64,000 bases of DNA from contig OX442437.1 of NCBI GenBank assembly GCA_949361645.1, forward strand, positions 569,075-633,074, written 5' to 3'. Both the position numbers and the translations under genes were made by a program. Origin of the DNA: Spongilla lacustris (taxonomy: Eukaryota > Porifera > Demospongiae > Spongillida > Spongillidae). Shown here piece by piece: positions 10,978 through 26,029 of the stretch. The first letter of the stretch is position 1. The number at the start of each line of letters is the position of its first letter. The notes beneath the pieces are model-generated. The model searched no databases and was not told the DNA's origin. It saw only the letters and a list, made by a program, of their open reading frames with translations.

Positions 10978-11112
10978 ATGGAAGAACTGGGTCCCGACTT
11001 TACATCAGGAGATCTACATGAAAGTAATAGCAACGACGAGCTGGAGGAGGCGGCTAAACAAATATGCAGTTGGTCTAGGAAGTTTTGGACCAAGTGCTCA
11101 TGTTTGAAGTAA
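10978..11112 (+). CDS. Short open frame inside the TIR element (44 aa)
   Basis: MEELGPDFTSGDLHESNSND followed by ELEEAAKQICSWSRKF, ending TAA. It is acidic and then hydrophobic/cationic, in a CpG-rich stretch right after the 53-bp repeats. It could be the first exon of a transposon gene (AAAG|GTACGT follows), but nothing is recognisable. Confidence 0.2.
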   Translation: MEELGPDFTSGDLHESNSNDELEEAAKQICSWSRKFWTKCSCLK

Positions 11113-11117
11113 AGGTA

Positions 11118-11335
11118 CGTGAACCAGTGGCGTCGAAAGGAGATAATAGTTGGGAGGGGGGGGGGGGGGGGGGGGGGGAGGGGGTGCTATATGGTGCTGC
11201 CTCGGGGAGGGGCACCCCTCCCACCCAGCTAGGGAGCGCTGTAAGGTCCAACATCGGGATTCGGGAGTCCCAGAAGCAAAACTCCAAAAAAAGCGGCTGT
11301 AAAAAAGCATCACATGTAACGTACGCGCGCACTTG
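11118..11335 (+). mobile_element. Poly-G-containing short repeat, related to one at 52.9 kb
   Basis: Begins agtggcgtcgaaaggagata, followed by a G-run block, a palindromic gggaggggcacccctccc segment and actccaaaaaaag. The same order occurs at 52,911-53,160 (agtggcgtcggaaggagata, poly-G, gggaaacccctcccgccc, actccaaaaac), so it is a dispersed element. Confidence 0.55.
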
Positions 11336-11339
11336 TCTT

Positions 11340-13300
11340 TAGAACATGTATACATATGATGTATATACAGTAGGTTGCCCATACGCGTACGGCACCACAT
11401 AGAACCCTGCAGCTGGACGACGCGGTAAATATAATCGATATCGATGCTTTGCTGGCTTTTGTTCGCTCACACAAGGTCCGTAAACATTAGAATAGGGGGC
11501 GGACCTAACTAATTTCTGGTTTTCTGTGAAATCAATAAAACTTTTGTGTGTGGTTGTTACATGTACATGTATGTGTTTGCTGTGTTCTATACAGATTGTA
11601 TAGGTCTGCCTTGATACTATGATACTCACTGAAACACCAGAAGGCTAGTAAAAAACAACCTCCAGATAACCAAAATGTAGGTCTTGCCTAGCCCACATTT
11701 GCTGTTTAGAATACAGAATGTCAAATATCTAACTTCATGAACCCTCTCACACATGCACAAGTATCAGAAATCATAATAATTTTATATCCCACCTTATTAA
11801 TATTTCAGTATTCCACACTTCCCTAAAGTGATTATTTGTGGTACTTATTAAGTTACAATCATGGAGATTGGATTTTCATGTTCAGCCAATACTTTTGTGC
11901 ACACAACGTAAGTAACAAAAGAATTCAAGAAACTAAGGTTAAAATCCTGAAACTTGGAACCATCTTTAGGATTTCTCCGGCTTTATATTGGAATCATGTT
12001 TGTGTTTTTAAGCAGCCTGCCACACTCTTATATAAGCATTTCTACAGTTAGAACACTTGATAGAGTAAATACAAACCCAAATATCCTTCCTTGCCACAGA
12101 TTTTGGATATGTCGGAAAAAAATCCACAATTGGGTAAACACATGGCTTGCAATTCCATGTTTTTGACACATCATGGATTGGTAAATGGTAATTAAAAAGC
12201 CTAAACTGTCCTAAACTGTCATACATATCTCAGTGATGTACCAACTATAATCCTATTTATTCCTATTCATGTGAATGATGAAATAAGTTAGAAATTGGGA
12301 CTGACCAATCTTTGCAGCCTTTCTACAAAAATAGATACCCTCGAGATGTATGTATGTTTAAATAAAACAGTGATTAGAACAATTACATTATGTAATTTAA
12401 AAATTCTACTGGGTGGTTGGACATATTTCCATCATTGTAGCTTGAACAGTCATAAAGTTACGACAAATATCACATTTTGAAGTTCTAAAAGCTGCGCCAA
12501 ACTTACTATTAAATCTAAATTTTACCATTGCTGTCTTTGGTATGGCACATGCATATTTTTCAATTGACATGGATGCAATACTTTTCACAGAACAAGGCAG
12601 CTGTTATGTTATTGTGGCTCAATGTAGGGGACCAGTTAAAACTAAAACTGGCAATATCCAGCAACTGTCAAAACAGTGCTACTGGCTGTTAGTTTCTCTT
12701 CCCCAATTAGAAGAATAAGCACTCAAAGACAATCCCAGCAGAATTTCAAGGTACATTTGTTAAATTCAAAACAGTGTTTAAACTGAAGGCATTGCTTGCA
12801 ATTGTTGTAGACTTGGGTGATGTAAAACAAAAAGGTAAATTCTGTTTCTCTGCACAAATAAGATACAACATCTATTATGCCATGTAGTGTAGTAGTTCAG
12901 TTAAATGTGATGTTGAATATTTGATATTTATTTACATCAAGGTAGGAATAGCTCTTTAGAAGCTTACATAGCTTACATATCTCATGTGCAGCTGCCTTAA
13001 GATTAGCACCATAAAAATTGCAAGACATGTTTTGGTGGCTGCCACTAAGTTATTCACATGCAGAGTATAAATGGGAATTATTATCGGTGAGGGGAATGCA
13101 TTGTGCAGAAAACTCAAATACGTATGCTTCATAAATGAAAAAGGATCAGTTGTCAATTGTTCCATAATGGCAATAATGGCAGCCAAAACCAATGCCAATA
13201 GCAGCAATGTCATTAGTATTGCAGCTTATTGTTATTATTTAGGAACTCCGGATATATTAAAAATCGTGTCCCGTAACAGATATTTCACTTATGCATTTGC
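11340..13300. other. AT-rich interior of TIR element, no recognised gene
   Basis: Short open frames occur on both strands but none shows a known domain. Two minus-strand frames have CxxC pairs (KCSNCRNAY near 12,040; KCDICRNFM near 12,450) that could be remnants of a zinc-binding protein; this is weak. Confidence 0.3.
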
Positions 13301-13307
13301 AGGCTGA

Positions 13308-13703
13308 GAATTCTACAACATCTAAAGAATCTCCTCCACACATAGGTTAGCCATCACAAGAAATTTTATTATCAATAAATATGCCATGAACTGAATTTTG
13401 TTTTATTAAATAAACAGTTCCTTCACATGAAGACACCACAGCAGAAGGTTTGCTACATGCAGTGGTGCTGTAATAATGTGTTTTATAATGTTTTCCCCTA
13501 TTTGTGTGCACATACATCATGTTCAGTCAAAAGAACTTCATATGCAAGGTTTGTTGTACTTTGTGCAATCATTATGGTGCATTTTATAGTATATTTTCCT
13601 TTTTAGATGTGCATCATGTTGAATCAGATGAACAGGTTTGTTGTACTGAGCAATAATGCATAGTATAATATTTTTCTGTCATTAGCATTGACTTCTAAGG
13701 AGG
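13308..13703 (+). other. Chain of possible micro-exons
   Basis: Short GT-AG-bounded segments follow one another: about 13,316-13,344 (ESPPHI), 13,420-13,449 (VPSHEDTTAE), near 13,527-13,548 (ELHMQ) and about 13,606-13,634 (DVHHVESDEQ), three of them followed by GTTTG(C/T) donors. With one alternative acceptor they can be joined in frame. The protein is unknown and chance is possible. Confidence 0.25.
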
Positions 13704-14025
13704 TAACAAGTTCACAGGTTACGTCTACACTGTGCACTTTAATGCCCTCATGACAGTATCTTGGTTTCCCAATCTAGGGAAGTGTTCGATGTTCCAGAGG
13801 TCGGGAATTTTTACAATTCCCGATGTTGGGTATCTTGGTTTCCCAATCTAGGGAAGTGTTTGATGTTCCGGAGGTTGGGAATTTTTTTTCCCATACGTTG
13901 GGAATCTACATTTTTCCCAATCTAGGGAAGTGTTCGATGTTCCGGATCTTGGGAATTTGGTGCTTGGGAAACGATGAATTCCCAAGCATTTTCCCAATTC
14001 AGGAAACGTAAACGGTTTTCCTGTG

Positions 14026-15062
14026 GTGGAGGAATGGGGATCTAAAGCCATTGAGGTGTTTTCCTCTGTGGCCATCCTCTATAGTCGTCTTCGCATTATT
14101 CTGGTACGGGCCAATGCTGGAGCTATTCTGATGCGATCATACCTGTCATCATCTTTAATGACATTAATTCTGACTTACAACATGTAATATTGTATATCAA
14201 TGGTATCAGGACCCACGGTAGTGGGTCCTATGTAGGATTGGCTTCGTGGGCGTGGTTTTCGATCGAGCGTTTTATTTTATTAAAATTAATTGTGTATACT
14301 AATTTAATAATTGGCGCCAAAATGTGCATCGCTTATGGAGCTCGAGCGCCTTGTCTACCATGTAAGTAGTCTCGCGCGCTAGCCAGACGTACATGGATTG
14401 GGAACGAGGGACGTACGTTGGGAAGTCCAGTTGATGAAGTTCAATGTGCAAGCAGGAAGGTGCGATCAGAAACTAAAATAAAAACCCTATTATCTCTAAA
14501 TTTGGTGCGATGAAGCACAACACGAATTACCACCTTTTGTCGAGTTTCTAAGATACACACTGCTGTGACGGTGAGTCCTAACCCTTTGGGCCTATGCATG
14601 TGTGGAGCTTTGCATCACGGTACTAGTATTTGTTCCAGAGAATAGCATTTTTTTTATTCATGACTGTCCTACGCAGATCTGGTACTAGACCAGTTATGTA
14701 TATGCAGTGTGTGTATGCGTGTATGTGCTATACCAGTGGTAGATGGGAGTGCAATCCTGTAATGTTGGTAACCAGAAAACACTGTAAAAGTGTCTCACGC
14801 AGATTGCATCTAGACACAACCAACTGACGTTGTATGGCTTGAAAGCAGTGGACAATCCTGTGCCAAGTATTGGGTTATTGACACATGGGATTGTATTTGC
14901 AAAAAAGGAAAATGAATGCATGTGTAAATAAAATGTTAGGCCTCTGTAACTTCATGATGGATAGATGAATTTCATAAGTATGTGTACATAAGAATTTGAA
15001 GTGATATGAAAAAGGACGTTTTCCCTAAAAAAGAACACTATTGATACTCATTACCTCTTTAT
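14026..15062. other. Noncoding, small hairpin only
   Basis: There is a short hairpin (ggaccca...tgggtcc) near 14,211-14,229. Otherwise AT-rich sequence without supported features. Confidence 0.45.
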
Positions 15063-15063
15063 T

Positions 15064-16318
15064 GACCATCATATTGTACCATATGTAATGACCAGCATAT
15101 TGTACCATATGTAATGACCAGCATATTGTACCATATGTAATGACCAGCATATTGTACCATATGTAATGACCAGCATATTGTACCATATGTAATGACCAGC
15201 ATATTGTACCATATGTAATGACCAGCATATTGTACCATATGTAATGACCAGCATATTGTACCATATGTAATGACCAGCATATTGTACCATATGTAATGAC
15301 CAGCATATTGTACCATATGTAATGACCAGCATATTGTACCATATGTAATGACCAGCATATTGTACCATATGTAATGACCAGCATATTGTACCATATGTAA
15401 TGGCCAGCATATTATACCATATGTAATGACCAGCATATTGTACCATATGTAATGACCAGCATATTGTACCATATGTAATGGCCAGCATATTATACCATAT
15501 GTAATGACCAGCATATTGTACCATATGTAATGACCAGCATATTGTACCATATGTAATGGCCAGTATATTGTACCATATGTAATGACCAGCATATTGTACC
15601 ATATGTAATGGCCAGCATATTGTACCATATGTAATGGCCAGCATATTGTACCATATGTAATGACCAGCATATTGTACCATATGTAATGGCCAGCATATTG
15701 TACCATATGTAATGACCAGCATATTGTACCATATGTAATGGCCAGTATATTGTACCATATGTAATGACCAGCATATTGTACCATATGTAATGACCAGCAT
15801 ATTGTACCATATGTAATGACCAGCATATTGTACCATATGTAATGACCAGCATATTGTACCATATGTAATGACCAGCATATTGTACCATATGTAATGACCA
15901 GCATATTGTACCATATGTAATGACCAGCATATTGTACCATATGTAATGACCAGCATATTGTACCATATGTAATGACCAGCATATTGTACCATATGTAATG
16001 ACCAACATATTGTACCATATGTAATGACCAGCATATTGTACCATATGTAATGGCCAGCATATTGTACCATATGTAATGGCCAGCATATTGTACCATATGT
16101 AATGACCAGCATATTGTACCATATGTAATGACCAGCATATTGTACCATATGTAATGACCAGCATATTGTACCATATGTAATGACCAGCATATTGTACCAT
16201 ATGTAATGACCAGCATATTGTACCATATGTAATGACCAGCATATTGTACCATATGTAATGACCAGCATATTGTACCATATGACCAGCATATTGTACCATA
16301 TGTAATGACCAGCATATT
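15064..16318 (-). repeat. 26-bp satellite array, about 48 copies
   Basis: The unit is gaccagcatattgtaccata plus tgtaat (26 bp). It is very homogeneous, with recurrent single-base variants (ggccagc, attatacc, agtatat) and one shortened unit near 16,281. All three minus-strand frames are open because the unit has no stop on that strand and 26 is not a multiple of three, so the 300-427 residue frames are repeat artefacts. Confidence 0.95.
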
Positions 16319-16336
16319 ATATACAGCTCCCAACCA

Positions 16337-16838
16337 CACCATGTGCCATTCTCAGTAGCTGGTAGGAGGGCTGCAGTTAGAAACACTTGTGTATGTGTTG
16401 CTTGCTTGAAGGCTTTGGCAGTGCTTGTTAATAATTCTCTGGGAATGGCAGTGGTTCAAGTTCAGGTATGGGGATGGGGAGAACTTTTCAGTGAGTGCAA
16501 ACTTGTGGGCAATAGTTACTGACTAGGAACTCCTTTGCCAGGGAGTAGGGATTGGGTTAGGAGAGAAGCAGAATGGAAAGCCCTTCCATGCAACAATCAG
16601 GAGACCCCTGGGCCTTCGTGCTACAGTTGCAGCCAATGTTCAGCAACAAGTTAATGTTCAACAACAGGTAAGGAGGGAGAGGGGGTGGGGGTGGGGAAGA
16701 GATATGGGAGGTAGTGATGTGAGGGAGGAAGAGGAAGACAGGTGAGGGGGGAGAGGAGAGGGGTAGAATGGAGAAATGGGTCACACAGTGTTTCTGACTG
16801 CAGCCCTCCTACCAGCTACTGAGAATGGCACATGGCCC
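16337..16838. mobile_element. About 500-bp TIR (MITE-like) element
   Basis: The left arm from 16,337 (ccatgtgccattctcagtag ... ggctgcagttagaaacac) and the right arm ending at 16,838 (gtgtttctgactgcagcc ... gagaatggcacatgg) are inverted copies over about 45-60 bp with about one mismatch plus an indel. The interior is not palindromic and carries a G-rich tract. Confidence 0.65.
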
Positions 16839-16955
16839 ACGGATTCAGGTGCCAAAGGTTTCTTCCTTATATGGAGGCGATAGGCCACCCCATGATATTA
16901 AATCTCTTCTTTTTAAAATATTGCCTTATTGCATACATTTACTGTCTTTTGCATA

Positions 16956-16962
<7 letters not shown>

Positions 16963-16995
<33 letters not shown>

Positions 16996-17110
16996 TGTGC
17001 ATGCTCACACACACACTTACATTTACACACACACATACATGTGCATGCTCACACACACACTTACATTTACACACATACACTCACATTTGCACACACACAC
17101 ACACACACAC
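16963..17110. repeat. (CA)n compound microsatellite
   Basis: CA runs mixed with tacatgtgcatgctcacaca units, immediately before the first recognised central NBAS exon. Confidence 0.9.
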
Positions 17111-17137
17111 ATTAATTGCTCCCATGTACAAAAACAG

Positions 17138-20836
<3,699 letters not shown>

Positions 20837-20868
20837 GTATGCCCATAGGTATGCCCATAGGTATGCCG

Positions 20869-21440
20869 GCACTTGTGCAGTTCCCCCCCCCCCCCCCCAC
20901 TTCAATTATTGACGTATACATGTAACATAATATTTTTAAGGCGGCGGAATACGCACGGCAACAAAGGATACACATCTCTCAACACGATGCATTGGGGTAA
21001 GCCTTATATGCGCCAGTGCGTGGGGATGCTGAGTCAGTGACGCTTATTTGACGCTCTTTACATTAGGAGGGAGGGGTTTCCCCTCCCCCTGTTTCTTTTA
21101 GACCCAGCTAACACTTCCCGTTTGGTTTCACACTGTTGCACCTTTCAGTAGAACTATATGAAATGAAAGAGGGGGAGGGTGAACCCCTCCCTCCTTGTAA
21201 CGAAAAGTAGTTAAAGCACCCCGACACCCCACCGTGCACAGGTGCTTGCCCCAACGTATCGATTTTGGTGGCTTCGTTTTTGAAATGTACGAAAAACAAA
21301 ATTGGCTTGCCGTTGACGTATTCACAGTGGCCCCTTACTTAGTTCTAGAGCAGGCGGTTGTCATTGCAGACATAGATAATATATTGCTACGTCAATAATT
21401 GAAGTGGGGGGGGGGGGGGGGGGGAAACTGCACAAGTATT
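20869..21440. mobile_element. About 570-bp TIR element with poly-C/poly-G inside its arms
   Basis: The left arm (cacttgtgcagtt, a C-run, then acttcaattattgacgta) is repeated inverted on the right (tacgtcaataattgaagt, a G-run, then aaactgcacaagt). A similar right-end fragment (ggaaactgcacaagtg) recurs at about 22,750. There is no coding content. Confidence 0.75.
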
Positions 21441-21442
21441 TT

Positions 21443-21714
21443 AAAAATATATGCAAGTGTCTCTGCCATCTGATTGCCACTTGTGAACATATGCCTAGGT
21501 ATACCCAGGTGTGCCCAGGTGTATACCTAGGTATACCTAGGCATACCTAGGTATACCTAGGTATGCCTAGGTATACCTAGGTATACACCTGGGCACACCT
21601 GGGTATACCTACATGTAGGCATACCTAGGCATACACTCACTGTACTTGGGCACACCTGGGTATATCACAAGTGGCAATCAGATGGCAAAGACGCGTGCAT
21701 ATATTTAGTTTATG
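21443..21714. mobile_element. About 270-bp fold-back element full of CCTAGG palindromes
   Basis: Arms of about 40 bp (aaatatatgcaagtgtctct, then gccatctgattgccacttgt) are inverted at the right end (acaagtggcaatcagatggc ... gcatatattt). The interior is a run of tacctaggta-type palindromes flanked by gtgtgcccaggtg / cacctgggcacac, so the whole strand can fold on itself. Confidence 0.7.
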
Positions 21715-22115
21715 TAGGTTTTCTATGAATCTAATCAATCCAACAATGAAGCTTGGACATTGTTTAAATCTGCAGGCTTCCAGGAGTTGAAGTTCCATCC
21801 CAGTCTAAAAACGAGTTTTTTTAAAAGGCAGTATTATTCCACTTGTTTGGTCAACAACACTGTGTTGTTAGATTTTCTATACTGCATACTGTTGAAATTA
21901 AGTAAACATTGAAGATCTCCCACAAAATTGTATCATAATTTCTGGACAAGAGTTGAGAGGCTTTAGAATAGCCATGTGCCAAATTTCACCATGGCATCCT
22001 TGATGAAGCCACTGGGTATTTAGGCTACACGGGTCTCTCTACCTCTGTCTCCTTTGAAGCTTCACTTTGGAGATGGAAAAGCTTGGTGTTAATGAGCTTT
22101 CACTGAAAGTGTGCA

Positions 22116-22716
22116 CTCAGTAGATAGCTGAACTACATGTAGGGGTCACCTCTCAGTAGTAGCTAGCTGAACTACATGTAGAGGTCACCTCTCAGTAGCT
22201 AGCTGAACTACATGTAGGGGTCACCTCTCAGTAGTAGCTAGCTGAACTACATGTAGGGGTCACCTCTCAGTAGTAGCTAGCTGAACTACATGTAGGGGTC
22301 ACCTCTCAGTAGTAGCTAGCTGAACTACATGTAGAGGTCACCTCTCAGTAGCTAGCTGAACTACATGTAGGGGTCACCTCTCAGTAGTAGCTAGCTGAAC
22401 TACATGTAGGGGTCACCTCTCAGTAGTAGCTAGCTGAACTACATGTAGAGGTCACCTCTCAGTAGCTAGCTGAACTACATGTAGGGGTCACCTCTCAGTA
22501 GTAGCTAGCTGAACTACATGTAGGGGTCACCTCTCAGTAGTAGCTAGCTGAACTACATGTAGGGGTCACCACTCAGTAGTAGCTAGCTGAACTACATGTA
22601 GGGGTCACCTCTCAGTAGTAGCTAGCTGAACTACATGTAGGGGTCACCTCTCAGTAGTAGCTAGCTGAACTACATGTAGGGGTCACCTCTCAGTAGCTAG
22701 CTGAACTACATGTTAG
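22116..22716 (+). repeat. 39/36-bp minisatellite in NBAS intron
   Basis: About 16 copies of a unit containing tagctagctgaactacatgt and aggggtcacctctcagtag. Shorter 36-bp units lacking one tag triplet alternate with 39-bp units. Confidence 0.92.
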
Positions 22717-22802
22717 CTAGCTGAACTACCTGGGGTGTCAAATGTGGGAGGAAACTGCACAAGTGCCATAACAGGTCGCTAGGCATGTACCAGGGTTGAG
22801 CC

Positions 22803-22890
22803 AGAGGTATAGTGCTGTAGTGGTTTTGGATGCCACAGTTCCCATGTCACTGCATTATACACTCTTACTAGCACCTCTCACATCCTCACA
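22803..22890 (+). CDS. Weak candidate for the missing NBAS exon
   Basis: After a possible acceptor (gttgagccag), phase 0 reads RYSAVVVLDATVPMSLHYTL then LLAPLTSSQ. The LHYTLLLAPLTSS part loosely resembles the NBAS segment expected between the exons ending 20,836 and starting 27,747. No clear donor follows; a CA-rich repeat begins at once. Confidence 0.2.
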
Positions 22891-23034
22891 AAACACACAT
22901 GCACACCCTCACATAACACACATAACACCCTCACATAATACACATGCACACCCTCACATAACACACATAACACCCTCACATAACACACATGCACACCTCA
23001 CATAACACACATGCTCACCCTCACATAACACGTA

Positions 23035-23310
23035 ATGGTCAACTGCATAGCCTGCAAACAGGATGTAAAAGCTGAAGATTACCACACACATGAGTGCAGC
23101 TCTTCACCAACAAAGGGTGAGGGGCTTGTTCTGAGTAGGTTGGCTGACACCAGTCCTGACAAATGTATTACAATCTCAATACCCTATATAACCCAGCCCT
23201 TTGGCCTTTCCTCTCCACCCCCTAACCATACTTCAGTGACTTTCCTCACCAATAACCGTCTGAGTCACACAGCTTACAGTCGATTATGGCTCCTGGCCAA
23301 GCTAAAATGA
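23035..23310 (+). CDS. Unidentified frame with a zinc-knuckle-like motif (91 aa)
   Basis: MVNCIACKQDVKAEDYHTHE continues as CSSS, giving C-x2-C...H-x1-H-x1-C spacing like a small zinc finger, followed by a Ser/Pro/Thr-rich tail. It sits in the long intron gap of NBAS, between repeats. It could be a transposon remnant; I do not recognise it. Confidence 0.25.
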   Translation: MVNCIACKQDVKAEDYHTHECSSSPTKGEGLVLSRLADTSPDKCITISIPYITQPFGLSSPPPNHTSVTFLTNNRLSHTAYSRLWLLAKLK

Positions 23311-23329
23311 AGGTACCTTTATCACCATA

Positions 23330-24423
23330 GCCTCTCAATAGCACCTCAGAATGTGGTACGTGCAGCTATTCTTCCCCCGGCCAAGCGAACAAAAAATGTA
23401 CTAGGCCTAGTAATTGTACCGCTACGATTTCAATACTTTCATACATCACTTCTAGCGCGTCTAGCATACTGCCTAATCAATATGGCAAAACATTTACTCG
23501 ACAGTATGTAAGTACCTTCTGTCTTCATTAGTTTCTTGGTTTCAGTTTGCTGACAAAAATTGTCTCGTCTTGTACATACCGCTTTGAAATTAAAACGGTC
23601 CTTTCCAAGGTAGCTGCTTTTGACGCTAGAGTTCACAACGGAGACGCAATCTTAAGCCATGTGATTTGGGCCATAAATAGAACAATAGTTCCTTTGCATT
23701 ATATGGCTTGTAAAATGGCGACTGAACTTGTCAGGTCCTCACGTTTCACAGGTCAAGTCACATCAGTGGTTGTCAAGGCTCGTTGCTAAGGCATTACGAT
23801 ATCATTTCAATATTACGGAGGTGGAGGCCTACTGTCCACAATTTCTATGGCCGCAAACAGCTGTGTGATACATCTTTGATGTTCATTAATTATATGACCA
23901 CGCCCATTTTCACAGTGCCCTGTTTTTGTATTTAGTGAGAAGCTCTGTGTTTTACTTGTTACAAAGTATGCTAAGCCCCCCAGTCCCCACTTAGATCTCA
24001 AGCACTGCTGCATGCCGTTCTTCAAAATCCTGTTAGAGTACTATTTCTTTCAAGAAATGTTTGAAACCAGGTACACGTAGCGTTTAATGATTACGACAAA
24101 CGCTCATTTGATTTTCACACAAGATCCGTACATGTACATGTACATCAGTGCAAAGAAGTCAATGTATTGGAACAAAGTAATGACTACCACACAGGAAAAC
24201 AGGCTAAGAGATGTTACCAGCTAAAATGTTTGTCTGCTTAGCCTAATGTAAGGTGCTGTGCTTAGGGGGAAAGCATGTCTTGACCAAAGCATCTCCAACT
24301 AAGTAAGCTGATTGTATTGTTGTGGGGCATTATTGAGGGTAAGCAGAGTACCACAAAAACTGCAGAGTACCACAAAAGAGGCTTGCCCATTGAGAAGTTG
24401 TTTACTGCCTAGCACACATATGT
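23330..24423. other. Noncoding, nothing recognised
   Basis: Mixed AT-rich sequence with short frames only. It lies in the 6.9-kb gap between NBAS exons ending 20,836 and starting 27,747. Confidence 0.4.
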
Positions 24424-24693
24424 TTAAGAGCATTCCTCAAAGTCACTATCAGACCTGTGCTGATCCGAACAGGCTCTCAAGCCATGAACTATCTTTTTAA
24501 TGACAGACCACACCAAACTGGTAAGGTTCACAGCTTTTGCTCTGGCAGCAGCAGAGAGACATTTACTTGCCATATGGTGCAGGATTTCCCCAACTGCAAC
24601 TGGTGGATGTCTCCAAGGGTGGGGCTTATTCAGAGAAGGGGTTCTCTTTGAGGCTAGTATGTTAATGACCGCCCTCACCGGATGAGTGTGCAA
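24424..24693 (-). pseudogene. Possible reverse-transcriptase fragment
   Basis: The minus-strand frame contains PPVAVGEILHHMASKCL, similar to the RPIAVGE...LxSKC block of non-LTR-type reverse transcriptases, with a diverged follow-on (NLTSLVWSVIKKIVHGLRAC) and no catalytic YxDD in view. The frame breaks just downstream, so it is a decayed fragment at most. Confidence 0.35.
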
Positions 24694-25726
24694 GTCACTT
24701 CAGCTGCATCAATCAGGTGTTATATTCCAATGGTAGGATTGAGGTCTGGCCTGGACTGAACACTATTGTAGGCAGCAGTGTGGCTGTTTGCTGATCAAAA
24801 GACTCCAAAGGTCTGGGTTATTACAGGAAATTGTGGTCAGACCAACAGCCTATGTAGAAATTAACTTCACAGCAACTAGCTCTTAGTTTACATGGGCAGG
24901 TGAAATCTACTGTGCAAGTGCAGATGTATTTAGTCCTATATTTACTTACAGCTAGATTTCTACACACAGCTATATGGCTCTGGCTGCTTAAACTTAACCA
25001 TCAACGAAATTTAGCTGGAACCTGCGTATTGGTATGAACAGCAAGTCTTGTTCAGATCCAGAGGCTCAAACACTTCTACTGCTTTTACACATTTATTTAT
25101 ATGTTGCTTTCTTCCTTCTGCCACTGCCTATCAAAACATGCTCTTTTGTCTGCGAGTGACATGCTTATACTGACCGCGGTTGTGAAAACCATGGCCTCAT
25201 TGGCGCAGCAACTCATAGCATAGCATGTAAACGGCGCACAACACAAATATATAATATTGAGTGCGTCCGTTGAATCAAAACGTGGCGGTGCACATGTAAT
25301 ATTACCGCTAAGAGTCTAGTCTTTCCGTAATACAAAACGTATTGGAGGATGTTCTTGGCCGGTGACCATTTTGTCTCCTGCTGCTTTTTCAGAATTACTA
25401 GTACTGCAAGTTTCACTTTCGCATCGGCAAGAAGTCGCCGAGCCGACTTCTTCCGCGGCCGCAACGACGTCGACCTTTAAGAAGATTAAATTCATGCACC
25501 TTTGGCTTTGAAAGCATATTTACCAACCTTCACATCGACGCCGACGGTTACTTTAAAATTTGTTACTCCGGGTCCGGTCACCATATTTATATTTAAATTC
25601 ACTGTCGTATTCATCTCGCGAGCTCACGAATGACACGACGCTCACTGCAGCCTCGATTTATATATTGTCATGTATACGGAGAAAATACGGGAATCGCTAG
25701 CAGCGTTGCTCGTCATAAATGCTAAT
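24694..25726. other. Noncoding; includes a CpG-rich repeat-family piece
   Basis: A minus-strand reading near 25,505-25,620 (VTVGVDVKVGKYAFKA) matches the family at 1.3-1.95 kb. A basic frame at 25,213-25,464 (RPRKKSARRLLADAKVKLAV) precedes it on the same strand and may belong to it. Nothing else was recognised. Confidence 0.35.
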
Positions 25727-25786
25727 CATGGGCTTTAATCCAGGCACCATTCCATGCCATGGAATGGTGCCTGGATAAAGCCCATG
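25727..25786. repeat. Perfect-type hairpin, 29-bp arms
   Basis: catgggctttaatccaggca on the left is mirrored by tgcctggataaagcccatg on the right, around a ccatgccatgg centre. There is a single extra A in the left arm. Confidence 0.85.
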
Positions 25787-26029
25787 ATATGGTGCATAGC
25801 CTTGAGACCAGACCTGATCCACAGATAGTAGGAGGTACCACAAGTATTATCGATTTATGATTATATTCATACCCGGAGAGAAAAGAATCTCTTCCTCTCC
25901 AGGCCCCCACCTACCTCTACAGCCTCCCCCCTGCTTATGTAGTCCCCTCCTGTCTGTGCAGTCTTCTTACCTCTGCAGTCTTCTTACCTCTGCAGCCCTC
26001 CAGGGACCTATACAGCCTCCTCCTGTCTG

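Larger units (their letters stand above)
9964..14025. mobile_element. Candidate 4.1-kb DNA transposon with TIRs and subterminal repeats
   Basis: The left end starts cacaggaaaatcattcgcga and the inverted right end starts cacaggaaaaccgtttacgt. Over about 36 bp roughly 28 positions match. Both ends continue into blocks of short dyads of the form ttcccaa...ttgggaa (9,980-10,900 on the left, 13,765-14,020 on the right). No convincing target-site duplication is visible (gtgcctct left, gtggagga right). No transposase domain was recognised inside, so it is non-autonomous, decayed or of an unfamiliar type. Confidence 0.5.

Noticed and set aside
15059..16386. Minus-strand frames of 298-427 residues (MVQYAGHYIWYN repeats)
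   Set aside because: Open in all three frames because the 26-bp unit contains no stop on that strand; no start, splice or composition evidence of a gene.
16424..16670. Possible NBAS N-terminal exons (VLVNNSLGMAVVQVQ and a second frame ending in a CAG|GTAAGG donor)
   Set aside because: The short LVNNSLGMAVVQ similarity is suggestive, but the whole interval lies inside a TIR element (16,337-16,838) and the second frame shows no NBAS similarity.
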